A DNA stretch of 64,000 nt from Chaetorhynchus papuensis (GCA_013396525.1 VWYX01000397.1:659151-723150), one strand, 5' to 3'; positions 1-12,400 are shown, counted from the stretch's first letter. A program made the numbers and translations. The notes: generated by a model not told the origin, from the letters alone.

Positions 1-3000
1 AGTCAGACACTTTACAAAAGGAAAGTCAAGCCAACAAAAAGAGGGGCTATGAAACCAACAGTGACAGACTGACTTCTAGGCAGCTTGCTTTTAAGTAACT
101 ACCACACTTTAAGTGGAGAAATAAAACCCCAAAACCACAAAAACCCCTTAAACTATTCCAACTGTCCTCATCTTTCCTGTCTTCTCTGTTCCTCCTGTTG
201 CTTGCCATTCTTCTTGTTTGGCAGCAGCTCAGGAAAACACAGCACACCACAGGGCTGCAGAGCTGAATCACAGCTTACACACAGCAGGTCAGGTCCCCAG
301 CTGCATGGAGAGCCTCTCCAAGGGTGCAGAGCCTCATCAGCTTCCTCTTCAGCTGCTACCAGGAGCCTGCCAGCAAACAAGGTGCTGCCAACAAGCAAAG
401 AGGCACGAGGCCATGTCACAGTGCCTGGCACACAAGGGACCCAGAAGTACTGTTCCCACAGGAAGCACCACAATAGCAGTGACTCCACTGAAGACAATCC
501 CTTCTTTTCACTGGGGAAACTACATGCTGACCTAACTCTTGAGGGAGACACTGCTACCCAGGTCTTAATGTGCAAGAAATGACTGATGCTCCTCCCTGAA
601 GTGATGACAACAGCAGCAACATTATGTCTGGGATGTGTGCTGTGGCACCCAGGGAAGAGGATGCAGGAAGTGGTGAGCAGGCATCTTTGGATGAGTGATA
701 ACAAACGGCATCAAGAGGGTCTCCAGGAGAGGCTGTACAGAGGCAAGAGCCCAAGCCTCTCAGATTAAAGAGGAAGGCAGGACCAAAGCAGCACTGGAAC
801 AGGAAACAGGAACTCTCAGATGGGTAACATCTGAAAAAAGTGAAGTCTGGCAACAGGAAGAACCTTCTGTCCCCACTTGCAGCTACTGATCTGAAGAACA
901 CGGTCATGACCCTGGCAGCAGTGAGAGGATAAATGAGTCCTGCCTTGCCCAGCAGTTCAGTACATCACATTAGGGCCAGCAGCACAAAAAGAAAGGAAAG
1001 ATCTTTTTACAGATAGGAGATGCCCTCCTGTGCAGGACAGAGACAGACCTGCTGACTATTGCCCAGGGAAGTCCATTGGTTGCCCAGAGCCCACCTAAAT
1101 GATGCTGTGGATAAATCACCAAAGCTTCTCTGGCCTACCATGGATAGATACCAACTGCCTACTAAGAGAGAATACAATTGACTTAGGGGAATTTTTTGCC
1201 TGCCTACAGAAAGGGGCTCCTTGACCTCAGAGAGCTCCAGTACAAATGTACGAACTGCAGTTCCACGTGCCTATTCAGTCTCTTGGCCAAGATCAAAATA
1301 ACACTAGGAATAAGGTTACAAATCATCTAACCAAGAAAAGGTGGTGGATAAGCCTACCTATGAACACAGGACATCACCATTCACACAAGAGTTTTCAGCT
1401 GCAGAGGTAACAGTACTGGGCACACAAACCAGGATGTTCCTTAATTGTATTGGTAATGGCTTCCTACTATAAATAACAAAAAAGCCAGCCAGGATTAGCA
1501 TTGTAATTGACCTGCTGCTCAAAAACAAGGAAAAACTGATGGCAAATACAGCAAAAAATGCCATCTTGTGAGCATGAGGTAACTGAGTTCAGGAGACAGG
1601 AGGAGCCTGGAAGAGGAAGAAGAAAAATTAGGACTTTCGGCTTTAACAAAGCAGACTTTGACTTATTTGAGGAATTGCAGTGTAGAATACCCTGGGAATC
1701 AGTCAAAAGGGATAATGTGCCCAAAAGGGGTGGCCAGTTTGTAAAGCACAGATATGCACAAACAAACAAGCCTGTTTGTGTGGGAACACTCGCAGAAAAC
1801 CAATGTGTCCTAATAAATTAGGATTCAAAAAGGAAGCACACAAGAAATAGGAACAAAGACTGGCAACAAGGAAGTTAAAAGCAGTGGAACAAAAGGGAGG
1901 AAGACCAAAGCCCAGCTAGATCTAGAACAAGACACAAAGGATACCAAGAAACAGTTCTATAAGAATGTTAGCTGAGAAACAGAGTTCATGAAAAATTTGG
2001 GTCTGTTGATAGATGAGGAAGGGAAATAAGGAGTAGACATAACAAGAGGCAAAGCATGAGCACAGCCTTCATCTCAATCTTTGTCAACAAAGCCAGATCC
2101 CAGCTCCATTCCAGAAAGAAAGAGACAGCAAACCACAGAAGCAACAGTTCAGAGAAATGCAGAAAAATATGGAAATGCTCAGGTGCATCCCAGGATGGGA
2201 CTCACCTAAGAGTACTGAGAGAGTTACTAGTGTGACTAAAAAGCTGCTGTCAACCATGTGTGGAAAACCATGGCTATAGAAGGCCCCAGGGGAACTCTGG
2301 GAGAAGGATAACATTATGCCCATCTTTAAGAAAGGCAAAGAACAGGACTCAGGAATGCTCATTGTCATCTCAGTTCCTGAAAAGATCATGTTGAGTACCC
2401 TCTTAAAATCTCTCTCCAAAAGCTGAATCCAGCTTGATGAGATAACTGACCATAGAGAGATGGTGAATATAACAGAACTATAGTAGGATTAACTTTAGTA
2501 GGATTTCTATCTCCTACATCAGTCTCATCTGGGCAAAGAGGAAATATGGGCTTGCACACTGACTGGACTGCTGGGCCAACAGGGCCTGGTGGCTGGTGAG
2601 TAAGCAGCAGAGTTCACCAGGAAAAAAACTGCAACCCACTTTCTTCAGTATCTTCACCAATGATCTGGATAAAACAGACAGCACCAACAGCAAATTTGGG
2701 GGAAAGTGGGGAGAAATCAGGGGCTGAGGTGACACACCAAGCACTAGAGCTTTAGACAAGACCATGGCAAACTTAGTTCTTATGAAATTCAAAGAGGAAA
2801 AGTAAGAAGTAATCAAAGTACAAGCTTAAATAGCAAGAATATATATTTTTAGTTTTTCACTGCTAAAAAGAAATCCTAAAATGTTAACAAACTGAAGATG
2901 AAATTAATATATGTGGCATTATCCCCTCTCAAGACACTGATTTAATAGCATCACTGGCATCTTAAAATAAACTTTTAAGACATGACTTCTCTCAAAAGCT

Positions 3001-4936
3001 AAAGAAAAAAATACATATGCAAGACCAGCGTAAAAATAGTGTTCTGCATTTTACTAATTTAGTTGTAATTACACATAAAAGTTCAAATCACAGATGATCC
3101 TTTTGCACAAAATGAGTCAGATATAACTGTTCCACGCCTTAATAAAAAAATAAGCACTTTTAAATCTTGTTCCTACATAATTAGCACAACAGATTTGAGG
3201 GAAAAAGTAACTGATGGAACTCATGAATAACGAATCACATGAAGTGAATGAACTTAAATGAAGGGTTATGCTGGCTAGAGCGATCTTTACAGAAGCTTCA
3301 CATCTTCTTTAAAATACAGATGAACTACCATACAAGTAGCTTTGGCATTTTCACAACACCATCCAATTGATGTTTTCCCATAATACTTTTAAGCACATAC
3401 AGAACTGAAAGAAACCCGTACTTCCTTTAGCCTGAACAAGCCACACAGCAGGACTTCTGAAAGCTATTGCTCTCACTTGTTCAATAAGCCTTTATTAACC
3501 TTTCTCATACTTTTCCCTTCATAACTATAAAGTCAGAGCTCCTTCCCGAATCTCCCTAATGCCAGGAGGTAATTGATTCTGTGTGTCATTTGTATGCAAA
3601 TCTTCCTTCTACCACGTTTTCACTACTGATCTGCTCAAAAATTTACATTTCATGCTTCAACTTTCATCAAAAATGAGATTAAATCAGAAAGTCTCTTTTC
3701 ACATTATACTTTGAATTGACTGAATCTTAACAACTGCAAATACTGCTGTGAGAAAATAGTTATTATTGGGTTTCCTCTTCAAACACAAACGAACTTTTCC
3801 CTACAATAAAATTTACAGAAAGACTGATAGTGCTGAACTGCCTCCAGTATGCTAAACAACCTGGAAATAAATCCAATACCTGTAAAGATTAGTATTAAAT
3901 ACAATAGTCAAGATCAGGAAAGATTAGCATAAGTACTGAAGGTTATTGATTTGACTTCACTTTCTGTAACTTACTTTAACCTTTTAAATTCCAAATATCC
4001 GTAGTCTAATTCACCTCCTAGGAAAAACATGAGAGAGTTGCCAAACCTGACCTCCCGGGCAGAAGTCCAAAACAAAATATTCAATCTACTATTTTTGTGA
4101 TAAAGAAGTATTTTCACTGAAGCATTATCAAAAAAGACTGAGCAACGACACACATTAAGGAAAAAACAGGGATATGAACTAATCAGGAACAAAAAGATCA
4201 ACGTTTTGTTTATGAGTAAAATAACTGTTTATACCTGTTCAAATTTTTTAAAAATGGACTACTATGCTCAACTTTAGGAAAAAGGTTTTGAGTATAGTAT
4301 GACCACTGTTTCAGCAAATAAAATTTTCAGGCTGAAACAGATTGAAACCAGGGCCCCATCTCCCTACCCACCAGTGCTCTGGAGGAACACTGATGTGTAA
4401 CCAGGGCCCAGTACAGGCAGGCAGGCAGATATCCCAAGTATAGAACCTGACCTTGCTGCACAACAAGAGAAGATGAAAAAGAAGTAAAGAAGCCAATGAT
4501 ACCAGTGGCCTGACTGAAGTGAAAAAACACAGTTACTTTGTATGTGACAAAAAATACAAGCTTGTCATAAGAATAATTAAAACTATAAAAATCGCTGAGC
4601 AGTTGCAGGCACTGAAATACAAAGCCAATCTTAAATATTTTTTATAAGCCTAGCTTTAGTTTTGTGAAATGTTAGCCCAGTAGGAAATGAAGCCCAGTTT
4701 ATAGATCTTCTAAAGAAGCACAGCTGCAAACACATAATTCCTGTTTCATTTATCACTGACCCCAGGTTGTTAAGCTGGAGATTTTTCTTACTCATTAACG
4801 TGATGCTCTCAGGAAAAAGTTTAGGCTTCAAAGATCCTTTGCTTATTAGATACATCCCTAACAGAGGTAACAGACAGCTAGGAGACTTCACTGCCTTCAC
4901 ATCCAGGAAAGCTGCAGCATCCCAGTTAGCACTTAC
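1..4936 (-). other. Intron 7 of SLC39A6 (incomplete, runs off the window)
   Basis: After the donor at 4936 I looked on the minus strand for the next ZIP6 exon (AAFTEGLSSGLSTS, then CHELPHELGD) and found nothing. The intron is therefore at least 4.9 kb. It contains a worn CR1 piece at about 2,230-2,770. Long overlapping frames on both strands at 85-900 carry no recognisable domain and I treat them as chance. Confidence 0.7.
2230..2770 (+). mobile_element. Degenerate CR1 LINE fragment in intron 7
   Basis: Several CR1 landmarks occur in the right order: a worn CCCATCTTTAAGAAAGGCAA segment at about 2,320, CAGTTCCTGAAAAGATCATG at about 2,370, and ATCTTCACCAATGATCTGGA at about 2,650, which in CR1 encodes the reverse-transcriptase motif region. 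Many indels and stops show it is old. It is antisense to SLC39A6. Confidence 0.65.
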
Positions 4937-5314
4937 CAATTGCTAGTCCATCACTAAAATTGTGCAGTCCATCTCCCATGATCACCATCCATGCCAGAGT
5001 TGCTATCCCCGCGTCCTTCAGCTCCTCGCGTGAGTAGCGCTGACTGTGGCTGTGGGGATGATGGTTCTGATGGTGATGGTGATGCAGAATGTGATGGTAG
5101 TCATGGTGATGGTGACTAAGATGATCTGTCTGTCCTAAAGTATCATGCAAGTGAGAATGGCATTTGTTTCTACAGCCCCTGGACACATATTCATTGTCCA
5201 CCTCCTCTCGATGAGAATGAGCTATCATCACTTCTTCTTCCTCTTGTACAGTTGGCTGCTGAGACATGAAGGTTGATGGATCTTGAGAGTCTGTCCCTAG
5301 ATAGGCCTCAGGCC
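4937..5314 (-). CDS. SLC39A6: SLC39A6 exon 7: His-rich loop and TM4 zinc site
   Basis: 378 nt after the acceptor TTTAACAG, residues 462-587 plus one base. It carries EEEEVMIAHSH, the cysteine pair in RGCRNKCHSH, a very His-rich run (DYHHILHHHHHQNHHPHSHS) and the block RYSREELKDAGIATLAWM leading into TM4 with HNFSDGLAI. H579 and D583 of HNFSDG are metal ligands in the ZIP family. The donor G|GTAAGT at 4936 splits the next glycine codon as in human. No following exon was found down to position 1, so the gene is cut by the window edge. Confidence 0.95.
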
Positions 5315-8300
5315 CTGTTAAAAAAACCCAGAGTAAAATGTTACACATTTTAAAAATCACCTAGGAAGCAAAGATACAATGAACAGTTTGAATATGTGAA
5401 GCAGTAAAGAAGTTTAGAAGTTGAGACTGATAATCCAACTTCTTGCACCAGAAGATTTTTTTGAAGGGTTTCCACAACTTACTCAGATTTCAGAGATACT
5501 TCCCAATAGATCAAAATAAGGAAAACTTTTAGCTTCTGTCCCCTACTGCTGAAGCAGCCCTTACATTATAGCCACAAATGCTTCCTAAAAGGCAAAAAAT
5601 CTTTTCATCTAAGACCCACTGCAATTTAAACACAACAGCAAAAGGCTCCAAGTCCCAGTTTCACAGCATGAAGACTGCTAGTTCAATTGCTTCAGAAAAA
5701 ACAACTATCTGAAAAGCAAGTGCCATTTACTTATCTCAGGGCTGAAGAAAAATTATACAGAAGATTATGTTATCGATAATTTTGGAAACTCCTGTATTTC
5801 AAAATAAATACAGGCACTTGAGTTTAACACCTGGAAAATAAACACTAAAAAATAAACTCATCACTACAGACCATAAAATACCCTCATATAAACATTGTTG
5901 GCACATCACAGTTGGTTATTTTAAATAATTTCTGAAACTTGATAAATTCTTCCCCTAAAATTAAATGAATGAATACAATTTTTTTTTCTACATTACAGAC
6001 AAGTATTTCATTAGTTATAAAATTACTCTGAAAATCTGAGCATCTCTTTTATCAACAAGAGCTAACAAATAACTAGTCAGTCAGTTTTGGCTTCGGGACG
6101 CATGGTCATTTGCACTCTGAATGTTGAACTTCAATTATTGTCTAGAATTTTATATTATTATCCTTATAAATAAACAATCAAACTAACAAATTTCAGACTT
6201 AAGGTACCCAGAAATCTAAATAATGAGTCATGCATATAACATCTAGCAGTCTAAAGAGAAGTGTAGAAGTGAGTAGGTACAGCTGTATTGCAACCTTCAC
6301 AGAATGACTTCAAGTTCTGCTGCTAGATCCAGAATTAAAAGGCTTAAGGTTCCAAAACTGTGGATTCACTACTTCTACTCCACTGATCCTTTTTAAAGGA
6401 AAGCAGCAAATAGAGCTAGTGCTCTACATATCAGCTCAGACAGGTTTTGTTTCGAAAACAATTCAAATAGGCAGGGATCCAGCCTACAGTAAGAAGCAGA
6501 TCTATGAGCTGCCCTCAATCAGGTGTTTTTTAAACAGAGCTGCCACAAAATAACAACTGTGTGATATTAATGAGACTCACGATCATCAGTATCCAACTTT
6601 TCTTCATTCGCTGAAAACTTCTTACTTTCTCCATCATCTTCATTTTTTTTCTTATTCCAAAAGAAAATACTGCAGTTATGAATATTTTACTTATTTTTCA
6701 CGATATACATGAGCAACATTATATTCACAACATTTATGCAGCCTGCACAGAAAGAGGACAACACAGAAGCCATACAAAGAGTGTAGAAGAGGAATATTAC
6801 AAGCTGAGCTACGTAAAGTAAGATGACAAAGGTTCCTCAGTCTCCATAGGAGAGAAGAAAAAACAAGACAAAACAAAAAATCATCACAAACAAACAAACC
6901 CACCCACACAAATAAATGCCCTACATTTTTCACAATAAATAAGCAGAAAGTTTTCATTTGAGAAGCAAAACACATCAAATGCTGAGTAACTTATCCTAAC
7001 TCTTTTCTATCCCAATGTCAATATAATGGTTTTTTTATAACGTACAGAAGGAAAACCAAGCAAAATCTCTACTCCTTGCTAAGTAAAGTCTCTATCACAA
7101 CAATTTATCATCAGTGACTCAGTATCTAGGAGGGCATAATTAGTCTAACAGGAAATCCATTCCTTGTGGCTGTGAGGAGACAAAATTCTTGCTTTGCTTG
7201 AAACTCTTCGTGTTCCTTCCTGTCAAATGAACTTAACTAGAGATAGGGAAGGCTCACAGTTAGTTTAGTTTCCATATAAACCACACCACCACAACCTCCC
7301 ACGATCAAAGAGCTTACACAGCATCTGCTCTGTGACTGCTGCCTTAATGACCAATTTAACAAGAAAACTAAACCGAGATTATCGGTCTTTGAAGCAGCCT
7401 AGCAATTAGCCAGCTTTAAACTAAGTAATTAGTATTTACTAACTTTCTTCAAGCAAAGCTTAGGATTGGTTGGAACCAGATGACCTTTAAGATACCTGCC
7501 AATCAAACCACTCTATGATTCTATTATATCACCAGCTTCTGCTTCATCTTTCTCACTGAGTCAGCTTTGGTATCATTCTTTATTCCTGGATATACTGGTC
7601 TTTAAAGAACTGTTACCAGTAATTGGCAAGTTACCAACACTTACGACCTGCAAAATTCAGTTATTTACCTTACACATAAAACCCAGCATAACAATCTGAG
7701 AGCTGCATTGCTCTTTTTGGGGGAGAGAAGGGAAAGCAGCAAGGGGCTTGACTGCATTTCCACACAGAATGCTATTCCATGACATCACTTTCTATGGCAT
7801 ACTTGGATGCTTATTTATGTAAGCACTTACTGCCAACCCTTATCTGTCTACACAAGTGCCCTCCTCAACAGCAGAACAATAACTGCACAATGCAATCTCA
7901 TTGCATCCAGAATTGGAATTAAAATAATTAATAAAACCAGTTCAGATAGTTATAATTGTCTCGAGATGTCAGAAGGAAGTCAGTAATGAAGTGAGTTCTT
8001 AAATCATAAATCACTCTGAAACGAAAGATTCAAGTGGTCATCTGCTTATTGCACAATTCACTGCGATGTCAAAGCCTGTACTATACTGTCTGGTTATGGA
8101 AATAGCTAAGAGCCCTTAATAAAAGAACCACAAAAAAGGTTATCACATATTTCAGAAGTGTATGTGTCCCCAGTGTAAATGAAATTCTAAGGCTAATCCA
8201 GTCAGCCATTGTTATTAAATGGAAAGATATATGATATTCATGAAAGGTTTTTTAATAACGTGTTTCCAGAAATGAGCATGCAATACAATAGAATTTAAAG

Positions 8301-11300
8301 TAATAGTTTCCCTACCTTTTTCTTCTTGTCTTTAAATTGCTTTATTAAAGTGATCAAATGCTCCACTAGAAACATGAAGTACAAGCCTCCAAGTGCTGTA
8401 AGTCCTTTCCATGTAGAATCCAGGTAAGCACTCTCCTCTGTACTTTGAAAAACAAGGTGTTTGTACATAGAACCTTTTTGATCAAGTAGATGGTTTTCCC
8501 GGTGATGGTGATGATTTCCATGAGACTAAGGGGAGAACCAAAAGGGGAAAGTCATTATATTCAAAAGAACTGTAACATAAGAAACACAGAAAGTATTCTT
8601 CACATCATTTTCCTCATGTCTGGAGTCCAGACTTGACAATTTTCACGGGGAAAAGGCTCTGCTTCCAGACTCAAACAATTACACAGAAATCCGCTGACTG
8701 GAAATTTGTTGATAGGAAGAAACATTGCAAGGACTGAGAACAGGCCTGGCACTGACCCACATACTGAAGCTGTGTGGACACTGCTTAATCCAAGGTGTAC
8801 AGCTGCCCCCACACAAACTCCTGACACCGTCAAGAAAACCACATTTTAAGCAGTGGTCACAGCCAGCACTTTCCTTAAGCCAGTTACTTTCCTTAAGAAA
8901 ACGTGTAGATGTCAAACAACTTTTTTTACAAGGAGGTTGGCTGTAATTTCCTTCTTTAAAGAAAGTCTGACTTTTTCCCCTCCTTGCTGGATACTGGTAT
9001 GTTCAGAAATAAAAAAACTTTTTGCAGATCTCATTCATGTTTTGATTTACATAACCTCACACAGCAAATGCAAAATTAACTGAAAGGAAAAAGAACCACC
9101 TGATGGATTACAGGCAGGACTGGGAAACCACCACAGAATCTGCAGTCACTTTTATGTATCTTATTTAAAAGCTGGAACAAGTTACTTTTGGGAGGGGAAG
9201 AATGTCTGCTTAAGAACTTCAAGAAAGGCAGAAATTTAGCAATCACATTCTCATTTCATTGTCCCTATTACATAACAGCAATTCCAAAATCAATCAAGTA
9301 GTATTTTCCCCAGGACTTCAGAAATGCTGGATTCTGGTAAAATAAAAAAATCACAATGGGTAAGCCATCAACATGAGTGGCTTATAACAAAAAATAGATG
9401 ATTATCCATTTCACATTTAAAGCGTTCAGTGAGCAATTTCCACTATCTCTAAAGTCCATTAAAATGGGAAACAAAAAAAAAGAAAGAGGCAGCACTGCAA
9501 TAAACCACTAAGAAAACTTATGCAAAATTATTCCATTCAAGGAACAATAAAGGGACGTGGCAGCACACATGACTAAGAACAGGAAATAGAAAGAGAGATA
9601 TTGCTGTGAAGTTCTTGCACTTTTAAGGACTGTGAAACGAATAATACAGACGTTCCAAATGGAAAACCCTTCCATCAAACAACCTGCATAACAGGGCTGA
9701 GAAATGACTCACCAAATGGGTATTAACTAACTGGGATTGAATTTATCACTAATACGTACAGCTGCCAAGTTCTCTGCTTTGAGATAATGAATGAAACAGT
9801 AATTAATACTTACATGTGGAAGGAGGTGTAAGAATGCATCTCCACTCAAGGTCCCCACGGCCAATGCCACAAGAAAACTCAGAAGAAATTTGAAAAATAC
9901 TCGATTCATCAGTGGTACCAATATAACACCCAGTAAGGAAAGAAAGCTGATGATGGAGATGGATATAAAACCACCAATCCAAGCTGGTAAAAAAAAAAAA
10001 AATAGTAACAATCACAAGTAACAGCTGTACATGATATTGTTTATTTAACATTTCTGTTATCAAGCACACCTGACCACTCAATAAATCAGATGTTAACAAA
10101 AGGTATGCCACACAGATTTCTCTCTCAGTCTTGGTGACGTGCCAAAAGAAAATGACACTTCTTACAACTCTGAAATAGGTTTCAACGATTTATAACCAAC
10201 ATAAACATTTTTCCATTAAGCTTCGACATTACGAAAAAAATCCCAGCCTACCTATTTCCAGAGAGTAACTTTTTGGAGGAGTTTCAGCTTTTTCACTTGT
10301 AGCATGGACTATGCAGTATTTGCCATCGATCTGATTAATAAGAGCTGGACAGAGATAACTAAATTCTGTAGCAGTCAACAATACTTGAGTGCCTATTCCA
10401 TGCGACTGCATCAGTTTGGATGCATTGGAGCACTGTGGAAAGAGACGTTAAAGATTAACCAGAACCAAAATACCACCATATATCTTAAAAAGGACTGCAA
10501 CACACCATCTTAATTGAAATGCAGTGGCACCACATGAAAACAGCTATATCAACACAACTCAAAAACTGGTAACAAGCCCATTTAGGAAAAAATATACTTC
10601 CACCCAAATCCTGTCCCAGAAGGCTGGTTTGGGAGTCCGGGTAGACGATATGTAATTATTACTCATTCTCAGCACAAATGGGTCAGACACTTTGATGTAT
10701 AAATAGAAAGAGCCTAACACTTTTCAGTCAGTTTTAAAGGCCACCTAAGGAGGCATTAACAAGGTCAAATACCCTTTTGTAGCAGTGACTCCTGCAGAAA
10801 AGTCTTGTACAGAGCATGTTGTACATACACTTCTGCCAGTAAATAGCTCCCCACTGTACAACCTACACTTAGTCTCGGTGCAGCAGTACTTCTGCTCTGA
10901 CAGCACAGAACACAGCACTCACTTGTGAATTCAGCACCCACCATCACATGCCACCCCCACCCACTCGGAACTACCTGGCACGGCTGCAAACATTAAGACC
11001 CCACATGCTCTTTTTAAAGCCTGTAATGGAAAAGGATCTGACTGTTTAAGAGCAATGTCTGCAACACAACTATGCTCTTTATCGGTGCTAATTTTTACTA
11101 TTTTAAAGTAACACGTGACATTTTGCCACAGTCTTTTTTAGAGTTGTTTTCTACATACAGTTGTAAGATGGGGAGGGGAAGGTGTTAGAGGAGGACAGTT
11201 CTACTCTATCACAGTGTGAGACACCTTGGATAAGAATCACAGCACCTTAACAAGATTTTTTTACTTTCACCCCCTTAATAGTAAAACAAGACAGATTCCT

Positions 11301-12371
11301 GATTCAAGGCAAGTTTAAAATTGTAAATGTTTTTCAGTTTTAGTAACAGTTTAATATTTCGTAGCATTTAAATATATAAATCCTAAATGTATTAAACCAA
11401 GTGTTCATTTATACTTAATTTTCCTCTAAGCTTGTGAACATAACACCATGTTCTCCCAAAATGTTAAGTTCCAAGGAAAACCGTTTCCAAGAGTTTGGCT
11501 ATGGGTATTGTTACACCACAAAGCTTGCACCAGGCAAATAATAAGCACCAGAAAAATAAGCCATGACAACATTCCTGGTGGATCTGGATTCCTGAGAATA
11601 CAACAGAACCGGCCTCACCTCTTGAGTGTTTTGTTTTTTCAGTTTAGAATAGAGGTAACTCCCTCTTTCCAATTCCTTGGGAGAAGTGTGAGACTCGTTT
11701 GCCTTGCTGGCACCAAGCCAGGTGGCATTGCGGCCCCCTGTGACATTAGCAGCACCAGGGCCAGCCGGACCCACACGAACAACCGTCTTGACTTCCCCAG
11801 GCTGCGCGTTCTGGAGCTCGGCGTGGCCGCCTGTGGAAGCGCTGATGACGGACGCCGTGATCTCATGGACCGCGTTCTTGCTGCGCACAAAGTTCTGCTG
11901 GTGCTCCACGTGCTCGGCTTTGTGAGGCTCCTTTGCGCGGCTGTTCCTGTGGTCCTTGCTGGCATCAGAGTCGTGGTTTGGACAAGCAGTCTTCTCAGAG
12001 CTTTTACTCAAGGAGATGTGATTATGATGAGAGTGATGATCGTGGTCATGGTCGTGATGGTCATGACTGTGGTCATGATCATGATCGTGGCTTATTTTAA
12101 TCCTTTTCATTTTATCTATACCTATGTTCTGAAGCAGTTTTCTAAATCCATCAACTGACAGAGAGTTGTTTTCTCCATAACGATTAAAAAGTTCTTGAAG
12201 GTGCAACTTCTGTATTAGTCCTGCCAAGTCTGTATTAACACCCACTGTCTTTTCTGGAAAAGCTCGCTCTGATGTATGCACATCAGTAGCTGTCTCCACT
12301 CCATGGTGATAACTTTCACACAGCAGTATGGAAAATGATACAAGGAAAATAACTGATACCATACTGTCCAT
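4937..12371 (-). CDS. SLC39A6: SLC39A6 (ZIP6/LIV-1) zinc transporter, 5' part, six coding exons
   Basis: Coding sequence is the join of 12371-11619, 10432-10252, 9983-9814, 8525-8316, 6650-6581 and 5314-4937: 1,762 nt, 587 whole residues plus one base. All exon phases agree and all introns are GT-AG. The protein is a LIV-1 subfamily ZIP transporter that brings zinc from outside into the cytosol. Visible in order: signal peptide (1 to about 20), an N-terminal block with YGENNSLSVDGFRKLLQN (65-82) typical of ZIP6, a His/Asp-rich stretch (95-118), N-glycosylation sites N68, N209, N215 and N225, the CPAL motif (C279), TM1-TM3, a His-rich cytosolic loop and the TM4 motif HNFSDG (579-584). ZIP6 acts with ZIP10 in vertebrates (family knowledge). 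Human ZIP6 has 755 residues, so about 140 C-terminal residues with TM5-TM8 and the HELPHE motif are missing here and should lie left of position 1. ZIP10 is the alternative, but the N-terminal block fits ZIP6 better. Confidence 0.95.
5315..6580 (-). other. Intron 6 of SLC39A6
   Basis: 1,266 bp, AT-rich, donor GTGAGT, acceptor TTTAACAG. No repeat or extra exon was recognised. Confidence 0.85.
6581..6650 (-). CDS. SLC39A6: SLC39A6 exon 6: small acidic/lysine loop exon
   Basis: 70 nt, phase 0 in, phase 1 out: residues 439-461 and one base of R462. The encoded KKNEDDGESKKF then SANEEKLDTDD matches the end of the human segment TNEEKVDTDDR. The exon is about 13 codons shorter than in human. It lies in the long cytosolic TM3-TM4 loop. 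Donor GTGAGT at 6580 is strong. The acceptor GGAATAAG is purine-rich and weak, with a stronger-looking CTGCAG site 19 nt upstream that would bring a stop codon. Confidence 0.85.
6651..8315 (-). other. Intron 5 of SLC39A6
   Basis: 1,665 bp. It contains a short CR1 tail (about 7,465-7,527) and an A-rich CAAA-type stretch near 6,860-6,905. The last 25 bp contain a competing acceptor, CTGCAG, upstream of the one that keeps the reading frame. Confidence 0.85.
7465..7527 (+). mobile_element. CR1 3' tail remnant in intron 5
   Basis: GGTTGGAACCAGATGACCTT followed, after a short gap, by a tail CTATGATTCTAT. This is the standard CR1 3' end. Only about 60 bp can be recognised. Confidence 0.65.
8316..8525 (-). 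CDS. SLC39A6: SLC39A6 exon 5: His loop and TM3
   Basis: 210 nt, 70 codons, phase 0 at both ends (residues 369-438). It starts SHGNHHHHRENH after the acceptor CCCTTAG and continues with a TEESAYLDSTWKGLTALGG block that matches ZIP6. TM3 is LYFMFLVEHLITLIKQF, followed by the lysine-rich KDKKKK. Donor GTAGGG at 8315. The His cluster after TM2 is short and differs from the human order, but the transmembrane part is strongly conserved. Confidence 0.94.
8526..9813 (-). other. Intron 4 of SLC39A6
   Basis: 1,288 bp, donor GTAAGT, acceptor CCCTTAG. Nothing recognisable inside. Short frames at 8.6-9.1 kb on both strands show no family resemblance. Confidence 0.85.
9814..9983 (-). CDS. SLC39A6: SLC39A6 exon 4: TM1 and TM2
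   Basis: 170 nt, acceptor with a 13-T tract ending ACCAG, phase 1 in and phase 0 out. It encodes residues 312-368: AWIGGFISISIISFLSLLG (TM1), a short loop VPLMNRVFFKF and TM2 with VALAVGTLSGDAFLHLLPH. It is nearly identical to human ZIP6. Donor GTAAGT at 9813. The H at the end begins the cytosolic His-rich loop continued in exon 5. Confidence 0.96.
10252..10432 (-). CDS. SLC39A6: SLC39A6 exon 3: CPAL motif, membrane-proximal ectodomain
   Basis: 181 nt after the acceptor TTTCCACAG, encoding residues 252-311 and the first base of codon 312. It includes LNATEF-like LLTATEF and LCPALINQID (CPAL from C279). This is the conserved PAL segment that gives its name to the PAL subdomain of LIV-1 ZIP ectodomains, which mediates dimerisation (family knowledge). 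The end, PPKSYSLEI, runs into TM1. Donor GTAGGC at 10251. The following intron is only 268 bp. Confidence 0.95.
10433..11618 (-). other. Intron 2 of SLC39A6
   Basis: 1,186 bp between donor GTGAGG and acceptor TTTCCACAG. I see no repeat of known family and no extra exon. Confidence 0.85.
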
Positions 12372-12400
12372 TGCAGTTCCTTTTCAGTAGTGAAAATAAT
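11619..12400 (-). CDS. SLC39A6: SLC39A6 exon 2: start codon, signal peptide, extracellular His-rich domain
   Basis: The exon begins after a pyrimidine-rich acceptor ending CCAG (GT-AG intron end at 12401) and carries 29 nt of 5' UTR. The ATG at 12371-12369 is the first in frame and is followed at once by a hydrophobic signal peptide (residues 4-18), which decides the start. It encodes residues 1-251 in phase 0 and ends CAAGAG before the donor GTGAGG at 11618. The His/Asp stretch (95-118) comes from alternating CAY/GAY codons. It looks shorter than in human ZIP6, where several SDHEHH-type repeats follow each other. Three sequons lie in residues 209-227. The region 130-250 is poorly conserved and low in structure, as is usual for this ectodomain. 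Confidence 0.95.

Noticed and set aside
85..907. Frames of 165 and 178 codons on opposite strands
   Set aside because: They overlap each other, lie in an intron and have no recognisable domain.
8600..9083. Small frames in intron 4
   Set aside because: No domain, overlapping on both strands, and no splice sites that keep the SLC39A6 frame.
11448..12158. 236-codon plus-strand frame
   Set aside because: It is antisense to SLC39A6 exon 2, and the His/Asp codons read backwards give an artificial V/M-rich frame.
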